From: Porticoccaceae bacterium
GTDB taxonomy: Bacteria; Pseudomonadota; Gammaproteobacteria; Pseudomonadales; Porticoccaceae
DNA length: 64,000 nucleotides
Assembly: GCA_902562425.1 (NCBI GenBank)
Contig: CACETF010000003.1
Coordinates: 123,519-187,518 of the forward strand
Direction: 5' to 3'
Shown here in pieces: positions 9,313 through 19,518 of this stretch; position 1 is the stretch's first letter; the number at the start of each line of letters is the position of its first letter. The position numbers and the translations under genes were made by a program. The notes under the pieces were generated by a model. That model was not told where the DNA came from and did not search any database. It saw nothing but the letters and a program-made list of their open reading frames with translations.

Positions 9313-10194
9313 ATGCGCTCGCTTGCTCACTTTATCATGCGGGGTAGGGGACATGCCTGTGGCGTAGCCCTAGTTGGGTATCTTGTGCCATTGGTAAGTC
9401 AGGCTGCAGTGGGATTGGTTTCTCTGAAGAAGGGATTTTTAGAGGGATCTATCGTAGCTCTCTGGGCGTCGCTTCCCATCATACTGTCTTGGTTTGCAGG
9501 CAGTTTTGATGAACATAACGCTAATCGGTTGCTTATTCTTGTGACTACTTTGACCTTGTTCATAACCGTGTTAAGTGCACAGATACTCAGAATAACCTCC
9601 TCGTGGCAGTGGACTATTTGTGGGGTAGTTTTTTTTTCAATGGCTGCTGTACTGAGTGTTTCAAAGTGGCTTCCAGAGGGGGTGAATGAATTAATTAATA
9701 GTTTTATAGTTTGGCTGCCGGATTCTTATCAAATTTTGTCAGAACCGTTGGAGCGACAGAAACTTTGGCTTATCTCTGGATTGACTACCTTCAGTATTTT
9801 TTCCACAGTTATATGTTTACTGATATCAAGATGGTGGCAGTCTCAGTTATATAATCCCGGAGGGTTTCGTCAAGAATTTCATAACTTGCGTTTAAGTAAT
9901 CGTTTGATGCAAGGATTAGTTTTAGGAGCAATTTTAGGACTCATTTTTTTTCGAGATAGTTTTATGTTGGTACAACTGCTCCTCGTGCCACTTTTGATTT
10001 CAGGCATTGCTTTGGTGCACTGGACCGTAAAAGAGTTGAGGCTTAGTTCTGGATGTTTAGTTGTAATGTACGCAGGTCTTTTGATTTTTAGTCCGATTTT
10101 TCCACTTATGATTGCATGTTTGGGCGCTGTGGATAGTCAGTTTTGTTTGCGATTAAAATTAGAGGCTAAGAATGAGCCACCAAAAAATAGGTAG
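9313..10194 (+). CDS. Polytopic membrane protein between rpsR and rplI (DUF2232/YybS-like)
   Basis: A 293-residue protein of mostly hydrophobic segments, about eight predicted TM helices (roughly residues 16-36, 40-60, 71-90, 97-117, 151-172, 198-218, 220-237 and 246-270). A conserved-looking loop LYNPGGFRQEFHNLRLS lies near residue 178. Membrane proteins of the DUF2232/YybS type occupy this position in many proteobacteria, and that is the main basis for the call. The function is unknown. It lies 13 nt after rpsR and 9 nt before rplI, so it is cotranscribed with ribosomal genes. Confidence 0.75.
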   Translation: MRSLAHFIMRGRGHACGVALVGYLVPLVSQAAVGLVSLKKGFLEGSIVALWASLPIILSWFAGSFDEHNANRLLILVTTLTLFITVLSAQILRITSSWQWTICGVVFFSMAAVLSVSKWLPEGVNELINSFIVWLPDSYQILSEPLERQKLWLISGLTTFSIFSTVICLLISRWWQSQLYNPGGFRQEFHNLRLSNRLMQGLVLGAILGLIFFRDSFMLVQLLLVPLLISGIALVHWTVKELRLSSGCLVVMYAGLLIFSPIFPLMIACLGAVDSQFCLRLKLEAKNEPPKNR

Positions 10195-10203
10195 GAGTTA
10201 ATC

Positions 10204-10653
10204 ATGGAAGTTATTCTTTTAGAAAAGTTAGGACGCTTTGGTGGAGTCGGTGATCGCGCTTCCGTCAAAGCCGGGTTTGCGAGAAATTATTTGATTCCGC
10301 GTGGTAAGGCAGTCTTCGCGACTGAAAAAAATATAGCTGAATTTGAGTCTCGACGTGCTGATTTGGAGGCTAATGAGATGCAAAAGTTGGAGTCAGCAAG
10401 GGCAAAGGCCATATTTTTATCAGAAATGGGTGATGTTGTTATTAAGGCAATTGCCGGTGATGAGGGGAAATTATTTGGTTCCGTGGGAGCTCGTGATATA
10501 GCAGATGCCATCACTCAATTGGGGGGTGAAGTAAGTCGCGGTGAGATTAGTATGCCCGATGGCAGTATCAGGAAAACTGGAAACTTTGAAATTGAAGTAG
10601 TCCTTCATCCGGACGTGCACCAATCAGTGCAGGTTATAATTGAGGCAGAGTAA
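10204..10653 (+). CDS. rplI: 50S ribosomal protein L9
   Basis: Large-subunit protein with two globular domains joined by a long helix. The 149-residue protein starts MEVILLEKLGRFGGVGD and has VKAGFARNYLIPRGKAV, then the helical linker and KLFGSVGARDIADAI of the C-domain. Its length equals E. coli L9. The ATG follows an AGGAG site. dnaB starts about 70 nt downstream. Confidence 0.98.
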   Translation: MEVILLEKLGRFGGVGDRASVKAGFARNYLIPRGKAVFATEKNIAEFESRRADLEANEMQKLESARAKAIFLSEMGDVVIKAIAGDEGKLFGSVGARDIADAITQLGGEVSRGEISMPDGSIRKTGNFEIEVVLHPDVHQSVQVIIEAE

Positions 10654-10721
10654 TCCTGTTGGATGTTGAGATTGAAAGATTTTTCGGATGAGTCACCAAT
10701 TAAAGCTGCCATTGAAGCGTT

Positions 10722-12167
10722 GTGAACCGATTGGAAACTGTTGCCATGTTTAGCTCGGAATCTACAGCGAATCAGCCGCCACCTCATTCGGTGGAAGCGG
10801 AGCAAGCGGTGCTTGGAGCACTGATGCTTAAAAACGATGCATTCGATAGTACATCAGAGGTGCTATCCAAAAGTGATTTCTACGTCAAAGATCATCAGTT
10901 AATTTTTGCTGCGATGACGGAACTTTCCGCCGGTCAGCAACCATTCGACCCTATTACTCTGACTGAATCACTTAAGAATAGTAACGACCTTGGAGTAATT
11001 GGGGGTTCCGAATACTTATTGGAACTTGCACAGAACACTCCAAGCTCTGCGAATATTGAAGCTTACACGCAAATTGTTTTGGAGCGTTCAATATTACGCC
11101 AGCTGATATCCGCAGCTAGTGAGATCGTTCGTAAAGGTTACCACCCGCTAGGCTTGGATAGTTCAAAACTTCTCTCAGAGGCAGAGAAAAGGCTCCAGGA
11201 TATCATTGAGAATCGTCCCAAAAAGGGCAGTCTTGTTGAGATTAATGTTTTGTTGAGGGATGCGGTTTCGCGGCTTGACGAACTATCTCATAGTGGTTCA
11301 GAGATTACAGGTATTAGTACAGGATTCAATGATCTTGACAAAATGACGTCTGGATGGCAAAACTCTGATCTAATTATCATTGCCGGCCGACCTTCAATGG
11401 GAAAGACTGCGTTCGCCATGAATATGGTTGAACATGCCGTCTTACAGCAACAACGTCCTGTTTTAGTTTTTTCGTTAGAGATGCCGGCAAAGCAACTGAT
11501 TACGCGTTTGTTATCATCCGTCGGCAGGATAGATCAGACTCGCATGCGAGCGGGTAATTTGAGCGACGAAGATTGGCCCCGCCTAAGTGATGCGGCAAGG
11601 AAACTCAAGGATCGACCTCTTTTTATTGACGATACTGCTGGAATTACTCCTCTCGAGATCCGAAATAGAATTAAGCAATTTTCGCGTGAGAGATTGCAAA
11701 ATCTTAAAAATAATTTTTATGAAGAAAACGATGAAGATGAAATGATTTTGCGGTCGAAACCAGCATTGATTGTGGTTGATTATCTGCAATTGATGTCTGG
11801 TAGTAACGCTGTTGAGGGAAGAGTTCAGGAAATTTCACAGATTTCTAGAGAATTAAAAAATATAGCCAGAGAATGTGAATGTCCTGTTTTAGCATTGTCT
11901 CAATTGAGTAGAAATGTAGAACAGCGTCCAAATAAACGTCCTATAAATTCGGATCTTCGAGATTCCGGAGCAATCGAGCAAGACGCCGATGTAATCGTTT
12001 TTTTATATAGGGATGAGGTCTATAATGAGGACAGCCCAGACAAAGGGCGTGCTGAAGTTATTATTGGTAAACAAAGGAATGGACCGATTGGGACTTGTCA
12101 GTTAACCTTCCTTGGACAATTTACCAGGTTTGAAAATCACAGTAACGAATACTCTGGGAGAGGGTAG
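10722..12167 (+). CDS. dnaB: Replicative DNA helicase DnaB
   Basis: Hexameric 5'-3' helicase of the replication fork. The N-terminal primase-binding domain begins at PPPHSVEAEQAVLGALM. The RecA-like domain has Walker A GRPSMGKT (residues 222-229), Walker B LIVVDYLQLMSG, and SQLSRNVEQRPNKRP with DLRDSGAIEQDAD. No intein is present: the length is 481, close to E. coli (471). A short charged insert, NNFYEENDEDE, sits between the Walker motifs. The start is GTG 10722 or ATG 10746; neither has a strong ribosome-binding site. panC follows after 17-26 nt rather than alr. Confidence 0.97.
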   Translation: MNRLETVAMFSSESTANQPPPHSVEAEQAVLGALMLKNDAFDSTSEVLSKSDFYVKDHQLIFAAMTELSAGQQPFDPITLTESLKNSNDLGVIGGSEYLLELAQNTPSSANIEAYTQIVLERSILRQLISAASEIVRKGYHPLGLDSSKLLSEAEKRLQDIIENRPKKGSLVEINVLLRDAVSRLDELSHSGSEITGISTGFNDLDKMTSGWQNSDLIIIAGRPSMGKTAFAMNMVEHAVLQQQRPVLVFSLEMPAKQLITRLLSSVGRIDQTRMRAGNLSDEDWPRLSDAARKLKDRPLFIDDTAGITPLEIRNRIKQFSRERLQNLKNNFYEENDEDEMILRSKPALIVVDYLQLMSGSNAVEGRVQEISQISRELKNIARECECPVLALSQLSRNVEQRPNKRPINSDLRDSGAIEQDADVIVFLYRDEVYNEDSPDKGRAEVIIGKQRNGPIGTCQLTFLGQFTRFENHSNEYSGRG

Positions 12168-12193
12168 TTACTCATTATTCAGAGTTGCGTAAT

Positions 12194-13066
12194 GTGCTTA
12201 TTTTTCGACACATAGAACACATGAGATCCCAACTGCAGCCCTCCCGCAAACTTGGTCAACGCATCAGTTTGGTTCCGACTATGGGCAACCTTCACGAGGG
12301 ACATATCTCTTTAATAAAGCAGGCAAAGGCACAAAGTGACATTGTGGTGTGTTCCATTTTCGTTAATTCTCTTCAGTTTATGTTAATTGAAGAATGGGAT
12401 AAATATCCTCGGACATTTGAGGCGGATTGTAGAAAATTGCGAGAGGTCGGTTGTGATTATCTTTTTGCTCCGGGTGATGATGAAATGTACCCAAACGGAC
12501 TCGCGACCCAGAGTAGGGTGGTGTGTCCGTCCATGACTGATATTCTTTGTGGACGGAGTCGTCCCGGGCATTTCGAGGGTGTCACGACGGTCGTAAGCAA
12601 GCTTTTTAATATAATTCAACCCGATGAGAGTGTGTTTGGATTGAAGGACTTCCAACAAATTTCAGTAATCAGACGAATGGTGGAAGATATGTGTTTACCG
12701 ATTAAAGTGCATGGAGGTCCGATTTGTAGGGAGTCGGATGGCTTAGCAATGAGCTCACGCAATGCCTTTATCAAATCAAATGAGCGTCCAAAGGTGAAGG
12801 TTCTCAAGGAAAGTTTGTTCGAAGTAGGAAATTGTCTCTCGAAGGGCGATAAAGATTTTTGTGGTCTTGAGCAGCAAGCCTCAGAGAGGATTGAACAACT
12901 CGGGTTTAAGGTAGATTATATTTCAGTTCGCAATAGCTTAACATTGGAAGAGGCTGCAATTGATGATCAAGATCTCATTGTACTCGGTGCGATGTACACT
13001 AAATCTGCGAGATTGATTGATAACTGTATACTTCGGTTAGATAATACAAATGGAATTGGTCGCTAA
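12194..13066 (+). CDS. panC: Pantothenate synthetase
   Basis: Joins pantoate and beta-alanine with ATP to make pantothenate. It contains [15 protein letters not shown] (HIGH-type site), [36 protein letters not shown] and DGLAMSSRN. The longest frame opens at TTG 12185, but GTG 12194 gives [10 protein letters not shown] and exactly 26 residues before VPTMG, as in E. coli, so I prefer it. One odd patch is [13 protein letters not shown], where most homologues have FVNP.QF followed by a PED-type sequence. The next gene, panD, supplies beta-alanine, so the pair forms a unit. Confidence 0.93.
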   Translation: MLIFRHIEHMRSQLQPSRKLGQRISLVPTMGNLHEGHISLIKQAKAQSDIVVCSIFVNSLQFMLIEEWDKYPRTFEADCRKLREVGCDYLFAPGDDEMYPNGLATQSRVVCPSMTDILCGRSRPGHFEGVTTVVSKLFNIIQPDESVFGLKDFQQISVIRRMVEDMCLPIKVHGGPICRESDGLAMSSRNAFIKSNERPKVKVLKESLFEVGNCLSKGDKDFCGLEQQASERIEQLGFKVDYISVRNSLTLEEAAIDDQDLIVLGAMYTKSARLIDNCILRLDNTNGIGR

Positions 13067-13086
13067 GGGTAGAAATGGGGGTAAAG

Positions 13087-13446
13087 ATGTTGTTAACATT
13101 TTTGAAATCTAAATTACATATGGCATCGGTCACTGGTGCAGAACTTATGTATGACGGCTCTTGTGCGATAGATGCCAATTTGCTTGCTGCCGCGAAAATG
13201 TCTGAGTTTGAACAAATCGACATTTATAATGTAACAAACGGAGAACGTTTTACTACTTACATAATTTGTGCGAAAGCTGGTTCGGGTATTATATCTATGA
13301 ATGGAGCGGCAGCGCGTAAGTGTCAAGTAGGTGATAGGATTATTATCGCGACATATGCTAGTTACAGTGATGACGCCGCGCCTGAGCATCGGCCAAGACT
13401 GGTGTATCTTCGGGGTGACAACAGTATAGAGCGTCTAGAAGGCTGA
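13087..13446 (+). CDS. panD: Aspartate 1-decarboxylase
   Basis: Pyruvoyl enzyme that makes beta-alanine from aspartate for pantothenate. DGSCAID carries the Gly-Ser self-cleavage site (Ser25 from this start) that generates the pyruvoyl group; [12 protein letters not shown] and [14 protein letters not shown] follow. The ATG at 13087 aligns residue for residue with the E. coli N-terminus ([11 protein letters not shown] against MIRTMLQGKLH) and has a G-rich site just upstream. The ATG at 13075 would add four residues. It lies about 20 nt after panC. Confidence 0.95.
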   Translation: MLLTFLKSKLHMASVTGAELMYDGSCAIDANLLAAAKMSEFEQIDIYNVTNGERFTTYIICAKAGSGIISMNGAAARKCQVGDRIIIATYASYSDDAAPEHRPRLVYLRGDNSIERLEG

Positions 13447-13780
13447 ATTGATAATGTTTTTTATTAGGGAATAAATTTTCAGTGGCGCAAACAGCATTTT
13501 TCGAAATCAAAAGAGTTAATTTTCTATCATTGACTAACGGTAAAAATTTGGTATTCTATGCCGCCTGTTAGTAAATTTTTGTCTAGTATCTTGTGACAGA
13601 TTGGCACAACCCGTGGTCATTGGTCATCAACAGAAGTATTCTTCGTATTGAAAGGATACTCGGTAGGCAAGGCGCATATCCGCGTCTCCTCCGCTCTTCC
13701 TAAATGGTGAATGTCTCTTGAAAACCACCCAATGGTCAGTTTATGTGATACGTAACTGAAACAATATATGAGGAGTTGTT
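13447..13780 (+). promoter_or_regulatory. ilvBNC leader region (334 bp, no gene)
   Basis: A candidate promoter TTGACT (13530-13535), 16 nt, TATTCT (13552-13557) would give a transcript with a leader of about 215 nt. The leader can form AGTATTCTT (13635-13643) with AAGGATACT (13652-13660): nine pairs including one G-T and an 8-nt loop, with no T-run behind it. I found no peptide rich in Val, Leu or Ile codons, so classical attenuation is not supported. No other gene is seen. Confidence 0.4.
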
Positions 13781-15514
13781 TTGGAAAAGCTATCAGGGGG
13801 CGAAATAGTTGTAAGAGCATTGCGCGATGCCGGAATCCAATTCATCTGGGGATACCCTGGGGGTGCCGCACTCCATATTTACGATGCACTATTCCGACAA
13901 GAGGCAGTTCATCATCTTTTAGTTAGGCATGAACAGGCAGCCGTTCACGCAGCAGATGGGTTTTCCCGAGCGACTGGGATGGTTGGCACAGCATTGGTAA
14001 CCTCAGGTCCTGGAGCAACTAATGCTATAACAGGTATAGCTACAGCTTATATGGACTCGATTCCATTAGTGGTCATTTCTGGACAAGTTCCGCTGCATAA
14101 AATTGGTCAAGATGCATTTCAAGAAACAGATATGATTGGAGTGTCCAGACCAATTGTAAAACATAGCTTTTTGGTGACTCGGACTGAGGATATTGCCGCT
14201 GCGATTGCCAAAGCCTACTACATCGCGTCGACAGGCCGTCCTGGCCCGGTAGTTGTAGATATACCAAAAGACATTACTGATCCAAGTTATAAAATTCCAT
14301 ATGCTTGGCCCGGGGTAATTAATATGCGGTCTTATCAGCCCGCTGAAAAAGGTCATAGGGGACAGATAAAACGTGCTGTTCAGAAGTTAGTCGAGGCTCG
14401 GCAACCTATTATATACTCTGGTGGTGGGGTTATTATCGACAATGCATCAGACCATCTCACTAAACTGGTGAGGGAGTTAAATTATCCCATAACTAGCACA
14501 TTAATGGGGCTGGGAGCATTTCCCGGTACAGACCCATTATTTCTTGGAATGCTGGGAATGCATGGGACGTATGAAGCCAATGCTGCAATGCATGAGGCTG
14601 ATGTAATCCTTGCGGTCGGTGCACGTTTTGACGATCGTGTAACGAACGAACTTGAAAAGTTTTGTCCTGAGGCAACCATCATACATGTCGATATAGACCC
14701 GACTTCGGTATCGAAAAATATCGACGCTCATATACCAATAGTAGGTAGTTGCTCCACAGTGTTGAGAGAAATGTTAAGCCTCTTAAAGAAATCCAACAGA
14801 GATAACAATTGTGATACTTCCTCTTGGTGGGAAAAAATTAACCAATGGCGTGATAGATATGGGATTTATACTGCACCTCGTCATGCCGCAAGCTCTGAGC
14901 ATTTAATCAAGCCTCAAGATGTTATAAGAGTACTTTATGATGTTACTAATGGTGATGCTTTTGTCACATCTGATGTAGGTCAGCATCAGATGTTTGCCGC
15001 ACAATATTATCTTTTCGATAAACCAAGGCAGTGGATTAATTCAGGAGGGCTGGGGACTATGGGCTTTGGTTTGCCTGCAGCTATGGGAGTTCAGCTTGCA
15101 TTCCCAGAGGCCGATGTTGCTTGTGTAACTGGAGAGGGTAGTATCCAGATGTGCATACAAGAGTTGTCTACATGCACCCAGCACAGGTTACCAATAAAAA
15201 TAATAAATCTCAATAACTCTGCACTTGGAATGGTGCGTCAGTGGCAGGACATGAATTACAGTGGGAGGCATGCAGAAAGTCTATATGAAAATTCATTGCC
15301 TGACTTTGTTGCTTTAGCTGAGGCGTATGGGCACGTGGGTATGCGTGTTCAGCAGATAAATGATCTAGGTCCAATGATGGAGAAGTGTTTTTCTTTAAAA
15401 GATAGTGTAGTTTTTATGGATATTGTTGTTGATCCAGAGGAGCATGTTTACCCAATGCAAGTGCCGGGTGGTGCCATGCGGGACTTATGGTTGAACAAAA
15501 ACGAGAAAAGCTAA
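13781..15514 (+). CDS. ilvB: Acetolactate synthase, large (catalytic) subunit
   Basis: ThDP- and FAD-dependent enzyme forming acetolactate or acetohydroxybutyrate, the first shared step of branched-chain amino acid synthesis. The 577-residue protein has WGYPGGAAL, the catalytic glutamate in [13 protein letters not shown] (near residue 50), [12 protein letters not shown] and the ThDP-binding [12 protein letters not shown] with [12 protein letters not shown]. The start is TTG 13781 behind GAGGAG. Its TAA overlaps the ATG of ilvN by one base (TAATG), indicating coupling of the two subunits. Confidence 0.97.
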   Translation: MEKLSGGEIVVRALRDAGIQFIWGYPGGAALHIYDALFRQEAVHHLLVRHEQAAVHAADGFSRATGMVGTALVTSGPGATNAITGIATAYMDSIPLVVISGQVPLHKIGQDAFQETDMIGVSRPIVKHSFLVTRTEDIAAAIAKAYYIASTGRPGPVVVDIPKDITDPSYKIPYAWPGVINMRSYQPAEKGHRGQIKRAVQKLVEARQPIIYSGGGVIIDNASDHLTKLVRELNYPITSTLMGLGAFPGTDPLFLGMLGMHGTYEANAAMHEADVILAVGARFDDRVTNELEKFCPEATIIHVDIDPTSVSKNIDAHIPIVGSCSTVLREMLSLLKKSNRDNNCDTSSWWEKINQWRDRYGIYTAPRHAASSEHLIKPQDVIRVLYDVTNGDAFVTSDVGQHQMFAAQYYLFDKPRQWINSGGLGTMGFGLPAAMGVQLAFPEADVACVTGEGSIQMCIQELSTCTQHRLPIKIINLNNSALGMVRQWQDMNYSGRHAESLYENSLPDFVALAEAYGHVGMRVQQINDLGPMMEKCFSLKDSVVFMDIVVDPEEHVYPMQVPGGAMRDLWLNKNEKS

Positions 15515-16008
15515 TGCGAAGGATTATTTCAGTATTGATGGAGAATGAGTCGGGTGCTCTTTCGCGTGTTGTTGGGCTCTTCTCACAGCGGGGATATAAC
15601 ATTGATACGCTTACGGTTGCTCCTACTGATGATGAGAGTCTGTCTCGACTTACCCTCACTACGACGGGTGATTCTCGCATGGCGGAGCAGATTGTAAAAC
15701 AACTTCATAAGCTAATTGACACCTTGAAAGTAAATGACTTAACACAAGGATCTTTTGTTGAGCGAGAGTTGATGCTTATTAAAATTGCCGCTTTCAATAG
15801 TGATTCTCGTGCTGAGATTATGAGATGTATAGAGATTTTTCGGGGAAACATTGTGGATGTAACCGCAGCCACCTTTACATTACAGTTACTCGGTGACAGC
15901 GATAAACTAGACGCATTTTTAGGGGCGGTGAGACACATAGGAAGCATTGAAGTAGTTCGTAGCGGCGTGCTGGGTATTGCGCGAGGAGATAAATTTTTAA
16001 GGCAGTAA
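15514..16008 (+). CDS. ilvN: Acetolactate synthase, small (regulatory) subunit
   Basis: Regulatory partner of IlvB that confers valine feedback inhibition. From the ATG at 15514 the protein reads [21 protein letters not shown], then FSQRGYNIDTLTVAPTDD (ACT domain, residues about 4-75) and EIFRGNIVDVTAATFTLQLLG. It ends in SGVLGIARGDKF, all as in E. coli IlvH. An in-frame upstream start at 15487 would lie inside ilvB and is unlikely. The 164-residue length is normal (the ilvH name is also used). Confidence 0.96.
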   Translation: MRRIISVLMENESGALSRVVGLFSQRGYNIDTLTVAPTDDESLSRLTLTTTGDSRMAEQIVKQLHKLIDTLKVNDLTQGSFVERELMLIKIAAFNSDSRAEIMRCIEIFRGNIVDVTAATFTLQLLGDSDKLDAFLGAVRHIGSIEVVRSGVLGIARGDKFLRQ

Positions 16009-17046
<1,038 letters not shown>

Positions 17047-17089
17047 TTAAAGGTTATGACTGAATAAATCTGACCCTAATTATTGTTCA

Positions 17090-17899
17090 GTGACTTTTTC
17101 TGAACTGGAAATCTTTAATTACATGATCTCAAATTCGAGGGAAATAGGTTTAGACGGCGGGATAAACTTCCGAGACATTGGTGGTTACCCAAGCCGAGAC
17201 GGACGACACGTGAAGTGGCGTAAAATCTTGAGAAGCGGTCACCTATCAAATCTAACACGTAATGACAAAAAAACTCTGATCAATATTGGAGTGAACCAAA
17301 TACATGATTTTCGTCGTGTGGAGGAACAAAATAGACAACCGAGCGCAGAATTCGGGGCGAAAACTATCAATGACTACTGTCTATCTATCGGAAGTCTTTC
17401 GGAATTTTGGGAGACCCTATCAAAGGGTACCCTTAGTAGCTCTTCATCCCATAGTTTGGTGGTAAACGGGTATAAAAGTTGCAGCACGGAGGTTGCGCCA
17501 GCATATCGCCGATTCATGCATGCAATACTTGAAAACGCCGAGGGTGTTAGTCTGTTTCATTGTGCAGCAGGTAAAGATCGAACGGGGTTGGCTGCTGCTC
17601 TAATTTTGGCAGCTTTGGATGTGCCAGATGAAATTATCATTGATGATTATCTTTTGACCAAGAAGTATTTTGACACAGAAAATCTAATCAATGTTGTTGA
17701 GGCTCACCTGCTCGCGTCGGAGGTGTCGTCGTGGGAGCGAGAGTGGTTAGAGCCTTACTGCTCAGTGCACAGAGATAATATCGAGATATTCTTATCGGTG
17801 TTGAAGCAAAACTATGGAAGTCTTGAAAACTATTTGGATAGAGCACTTTGTTTTGGGGAGTCACACCGCAGATCGTTAAGAAAAGTTTTTCTGGAATAG
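17090..17899 (+). CDS. Tyrosine/serine-phosphatase-like protein (Y_phosphatase3 type)
   Basis: A 269-residue protein of the DSP-like phosphatase group (PF13350). GGINFRDIGGYPSRDGR (residues 23-39) is the usual N-terminal signature, ILRSGHLSNLT follows, and the P-loop HCAAGKDRTG (157-166) has nucleophile Cys158 and the Arg of the CX5R motif. FRRVEEQNRQP carries another conserved region. The start is GTG 17090; an internal ATG lies at 17122. The in vivo substrate is unknown; relatives act on phosphotyrosine or phosphoinositides. It sits between ilvC and pssA, genes that are direct neighbours in pseudomonads. Confidence 0.85.
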   Translation: MTFSELEIFNYMISNSREIGLDGGINFRDIGGYPSRDGRHVKWRKILRSGHLSNLTRNDKKTLINIGVNQIHDFRRVEEQNRQPSAEFGAKTINDYCLSIGSLSEFWETLSKGTLSSSSSHSLVVNGYKSCSTEVAPAYRRFMHAILENAEGVSLFHCAAGKDRTGLAAALILAALDVPDEIIIDDYLLTKKYFDTENLINVVEAHLLASEVSSWEREWLEPYCSVHRDNIEIFLSVLKQNYGSLENYLDRALCFGESHRRSLRKVFLE

Positions 17900-17987
17900 T
17901 ATAACTTTTCCAAAAAGTTTGTAAGTTGATTTCCGGATGTGCTAACTTTTAAGAAATTATGTTCTCGAATTGACATTAGGACACTGA

Positions 17988-18794
17988 ATGGTGGAAGAAG
18001 AACGAGTGATTAAAATGCGACATGTTCAATCGGATGTGCTGGATCATCCAAGGGTGCGTCGTAGAAAAGGCATATATTTGTTGCCTAACTTGTTGACCAC
18101 TGGAGCCCTTTTTTGTGGTTTTTATGCGGTTTTGACTGGATTTGGTGGCCAGCACGAGTGGGCCTGCATAGCGGTCTTTACTGCGTTATTTTTAGACGGT
18201 CTTGATGGTAAAGTGGCGCGTCTGACTCAGACTGAAAGTGATTTTGGTGCTCAGTACGATAGTCTTGCTGATATGGTCTCCTTTGGTGTTGCTCCCGCAG
18301 TGATTGCCTACGGATGGGGTTTGAGTAACTTAGGGAAGCTAGGACTTGCTGCGGCCTTTGTTTTCACATCTTGCGCCGCACTCCGGTTAGCGCGTTTCAA
18401 TGTTCAATGTCGCATGAGAGAGTCTTCATTTCGAAATTTTATTGGGCTTCCAAGTCCCGCCGCCGCCGCTTTAGTAGTGGGGTTAGTTTGGTCAACTCAT
18501 TTGTTGGAAACATCGGTCACTCTAAATGTAATTGGGGCACTAATTACAGTTAGTGCAGGATTATTGATGGTTTCGAGTTTTAAATACCCCAGCTTTAAAC
18601 AAATAGATTTTCGTGGCAGAGTTCCGTTCTTCGTCATTTTCTGTATGGTCATGGTATTTGTATTGATTTCCATAGATCCGCCAAGAATATTATTCTTGGT
18701 TGCGGTGTTTTTCTGTTTTTATGCTCCCGCTCGATGGGCATGGGATTTGTTTCAATCAAAATTCTGCAGGCATACGAGTAAGATTAATGATTGA
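17988..18794 (+). CDS. pssA: CDP-diacylglycerol-serine O-phosphatidyltransferase
   Basis: Makes phosphatidylserine, the precursor of phosphatidylethanolamine, at the inner membrane. It is the membrane-embedded CDP-alcohol phosphotransferase type, not the E. coli soluble type. The signature DG-x2-AR-x8-G-x3-D-x3-D is complete at D73, G74, A77, R78, G87, D91 and D95. About seven TM segments follow. A 268-residue length is usual. The start is ATG 17988, with several alternative starts in the first ten codons. The ilvC...pssA neighbourhood matches Pseudomonas. Confidence 0.93.
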   Translation: MVEEERVIKMRHVQSDVLDHPRVRRRKGIYLLPNLLTTGALFCGFYAVLTGFGGQHEWACIAVFTALFLDGLDGKVARLTQTESDFGAQYDSLADMVSFGVAPAVIAYGWGLSNLGKLGLAAAFVFTSCAALRLARFNVQCRMRESSFRNFIGLPSPAAAALVVGLVWSTHLLETSVTLNVIGALITVSAGLLMVSSFKYPSFKQIDFRGRVPFFVIFCMVMVFVLISIDPPRILFLVAVFFCFYAPARWAWDLFQSKFCRHTSKIND

Positions 18795-18819
18795 GATGGT
18801 GACTCACAGAGAACCCTAG

Positions 18820-19518
18820 GTGCATAGACTTCGAAATTATTATCTTCGTTGCTTGGGAGTGACTCAGTATCTGCCGCTTCATACAGAAACAAAAATCGAA
18901 AAGTTTGGCTCTAATTTGGACAGAAATGGTCAAGAGTCATACGTTGCGCAAAACGGTACGGATAAATGCCTTGAAACGAAAATAGGTGACTTGCCTCATA
19001 AAAGTGCAGAAATTACAAAGAGGGATTTAAAAGCGGGCGGCTTTGAAAAATTGAAAAAAGAGGACTCTCGTGCCGTCAAACTTGCTGCGCAACAGATAAA
19101 TAACCTTCTTATTATGTGTGAAGTTGGAGATGGGTTGCTAAGCGATTGTGAAACTAAGCTGTTAAAAAATATTCTAAGATCTTTGGAGATTCGCGCCGAT
19201 ATATTAAACTTTCAAGTAGTCGAAATTCAGAATGTTCCTCGTACGTTGGACGACAAATTTTTTTTATCGGTACTTAAACAGTTCAGTGATGAACCCGTTG
19301 TCAAGTCAGGGCTTATTTTAGGATTTAAAAATTATCAGCGGATACCTGTGGTAGGGGATCTAAGTGATGGCTCCGTCAATCGTTTTGAATTATCTAATGG
19401 GATAAAAATAGCGCTAATTTCTGACCTGGCGACAATGCTTAGGGAGCCCAAAGAAAAAAAGCGGGCATGGAATATACTTAGATCGAGATCAGAAATTGGA
19501 CAGACAGCATTTAATTGA
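18820..19518 (+). CDS. holD: Divergent DNA polymerase III psi subunit (HolD-like)
   Basis: Psi bridges the clamp loader to chi (HolC). The 232-residue protein opens with YYLRCLGVTQYLPL, matching the psi N-terminus of E. coli (QLQQLGITQW); this segment contacts the clamp loader in the known structure. The C-terminus, ISDLATMLREPKEKKRAWNIL, fits the psi ending. The middle (residues about 25-110) is a long charged region absent from the 137-residue E. coli protein, so it is unusually long. The start is GTG 18820. Position directly before rimI, as for E. coli holD, supports the call. Overall similarity is weak. Confidence 0.7.
   Translation: MHRLRNYYLRCLGVTQYLPLHTETKIEKFGSNLDRNGQESYVAQNGTDKCLETKIGDLPHKSAEITKRDLKAGGFEKLKKEDSRAVKLAAQQINNLLIMCEVGDGLLSDCETKLLKNILRSLEIRADILNFQVVEIQNVPRTLDDKFFLSVLKQFSDEPVVKSGLILGFKNYQRIPVVGDLSDGSVNRFELSNGIKIALISDLATMLREPKEKKRAWNILRSRSEIGQTAFN

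Noticed and set aside
13558..13596. Short frame MPPVSKFLSSIL as a possible ilv leader peptide
   Set aside because: Its ATG overlaps the candidate -10 box, so it would not be transcribed, and it lacks runs of Val/Leu/Ile codons.
14066..14356. 96-residue minus-strand frame inside ilvB
   Set aside because: Shadow of a well-conserved catalytic gene; no start site or family pattern.
17902..17920. AT-rich hairpin after the phosphatase gene as a terminator
   Set aside because: Seven mostly A-T pairs without a downstream T-run; too weak to call.
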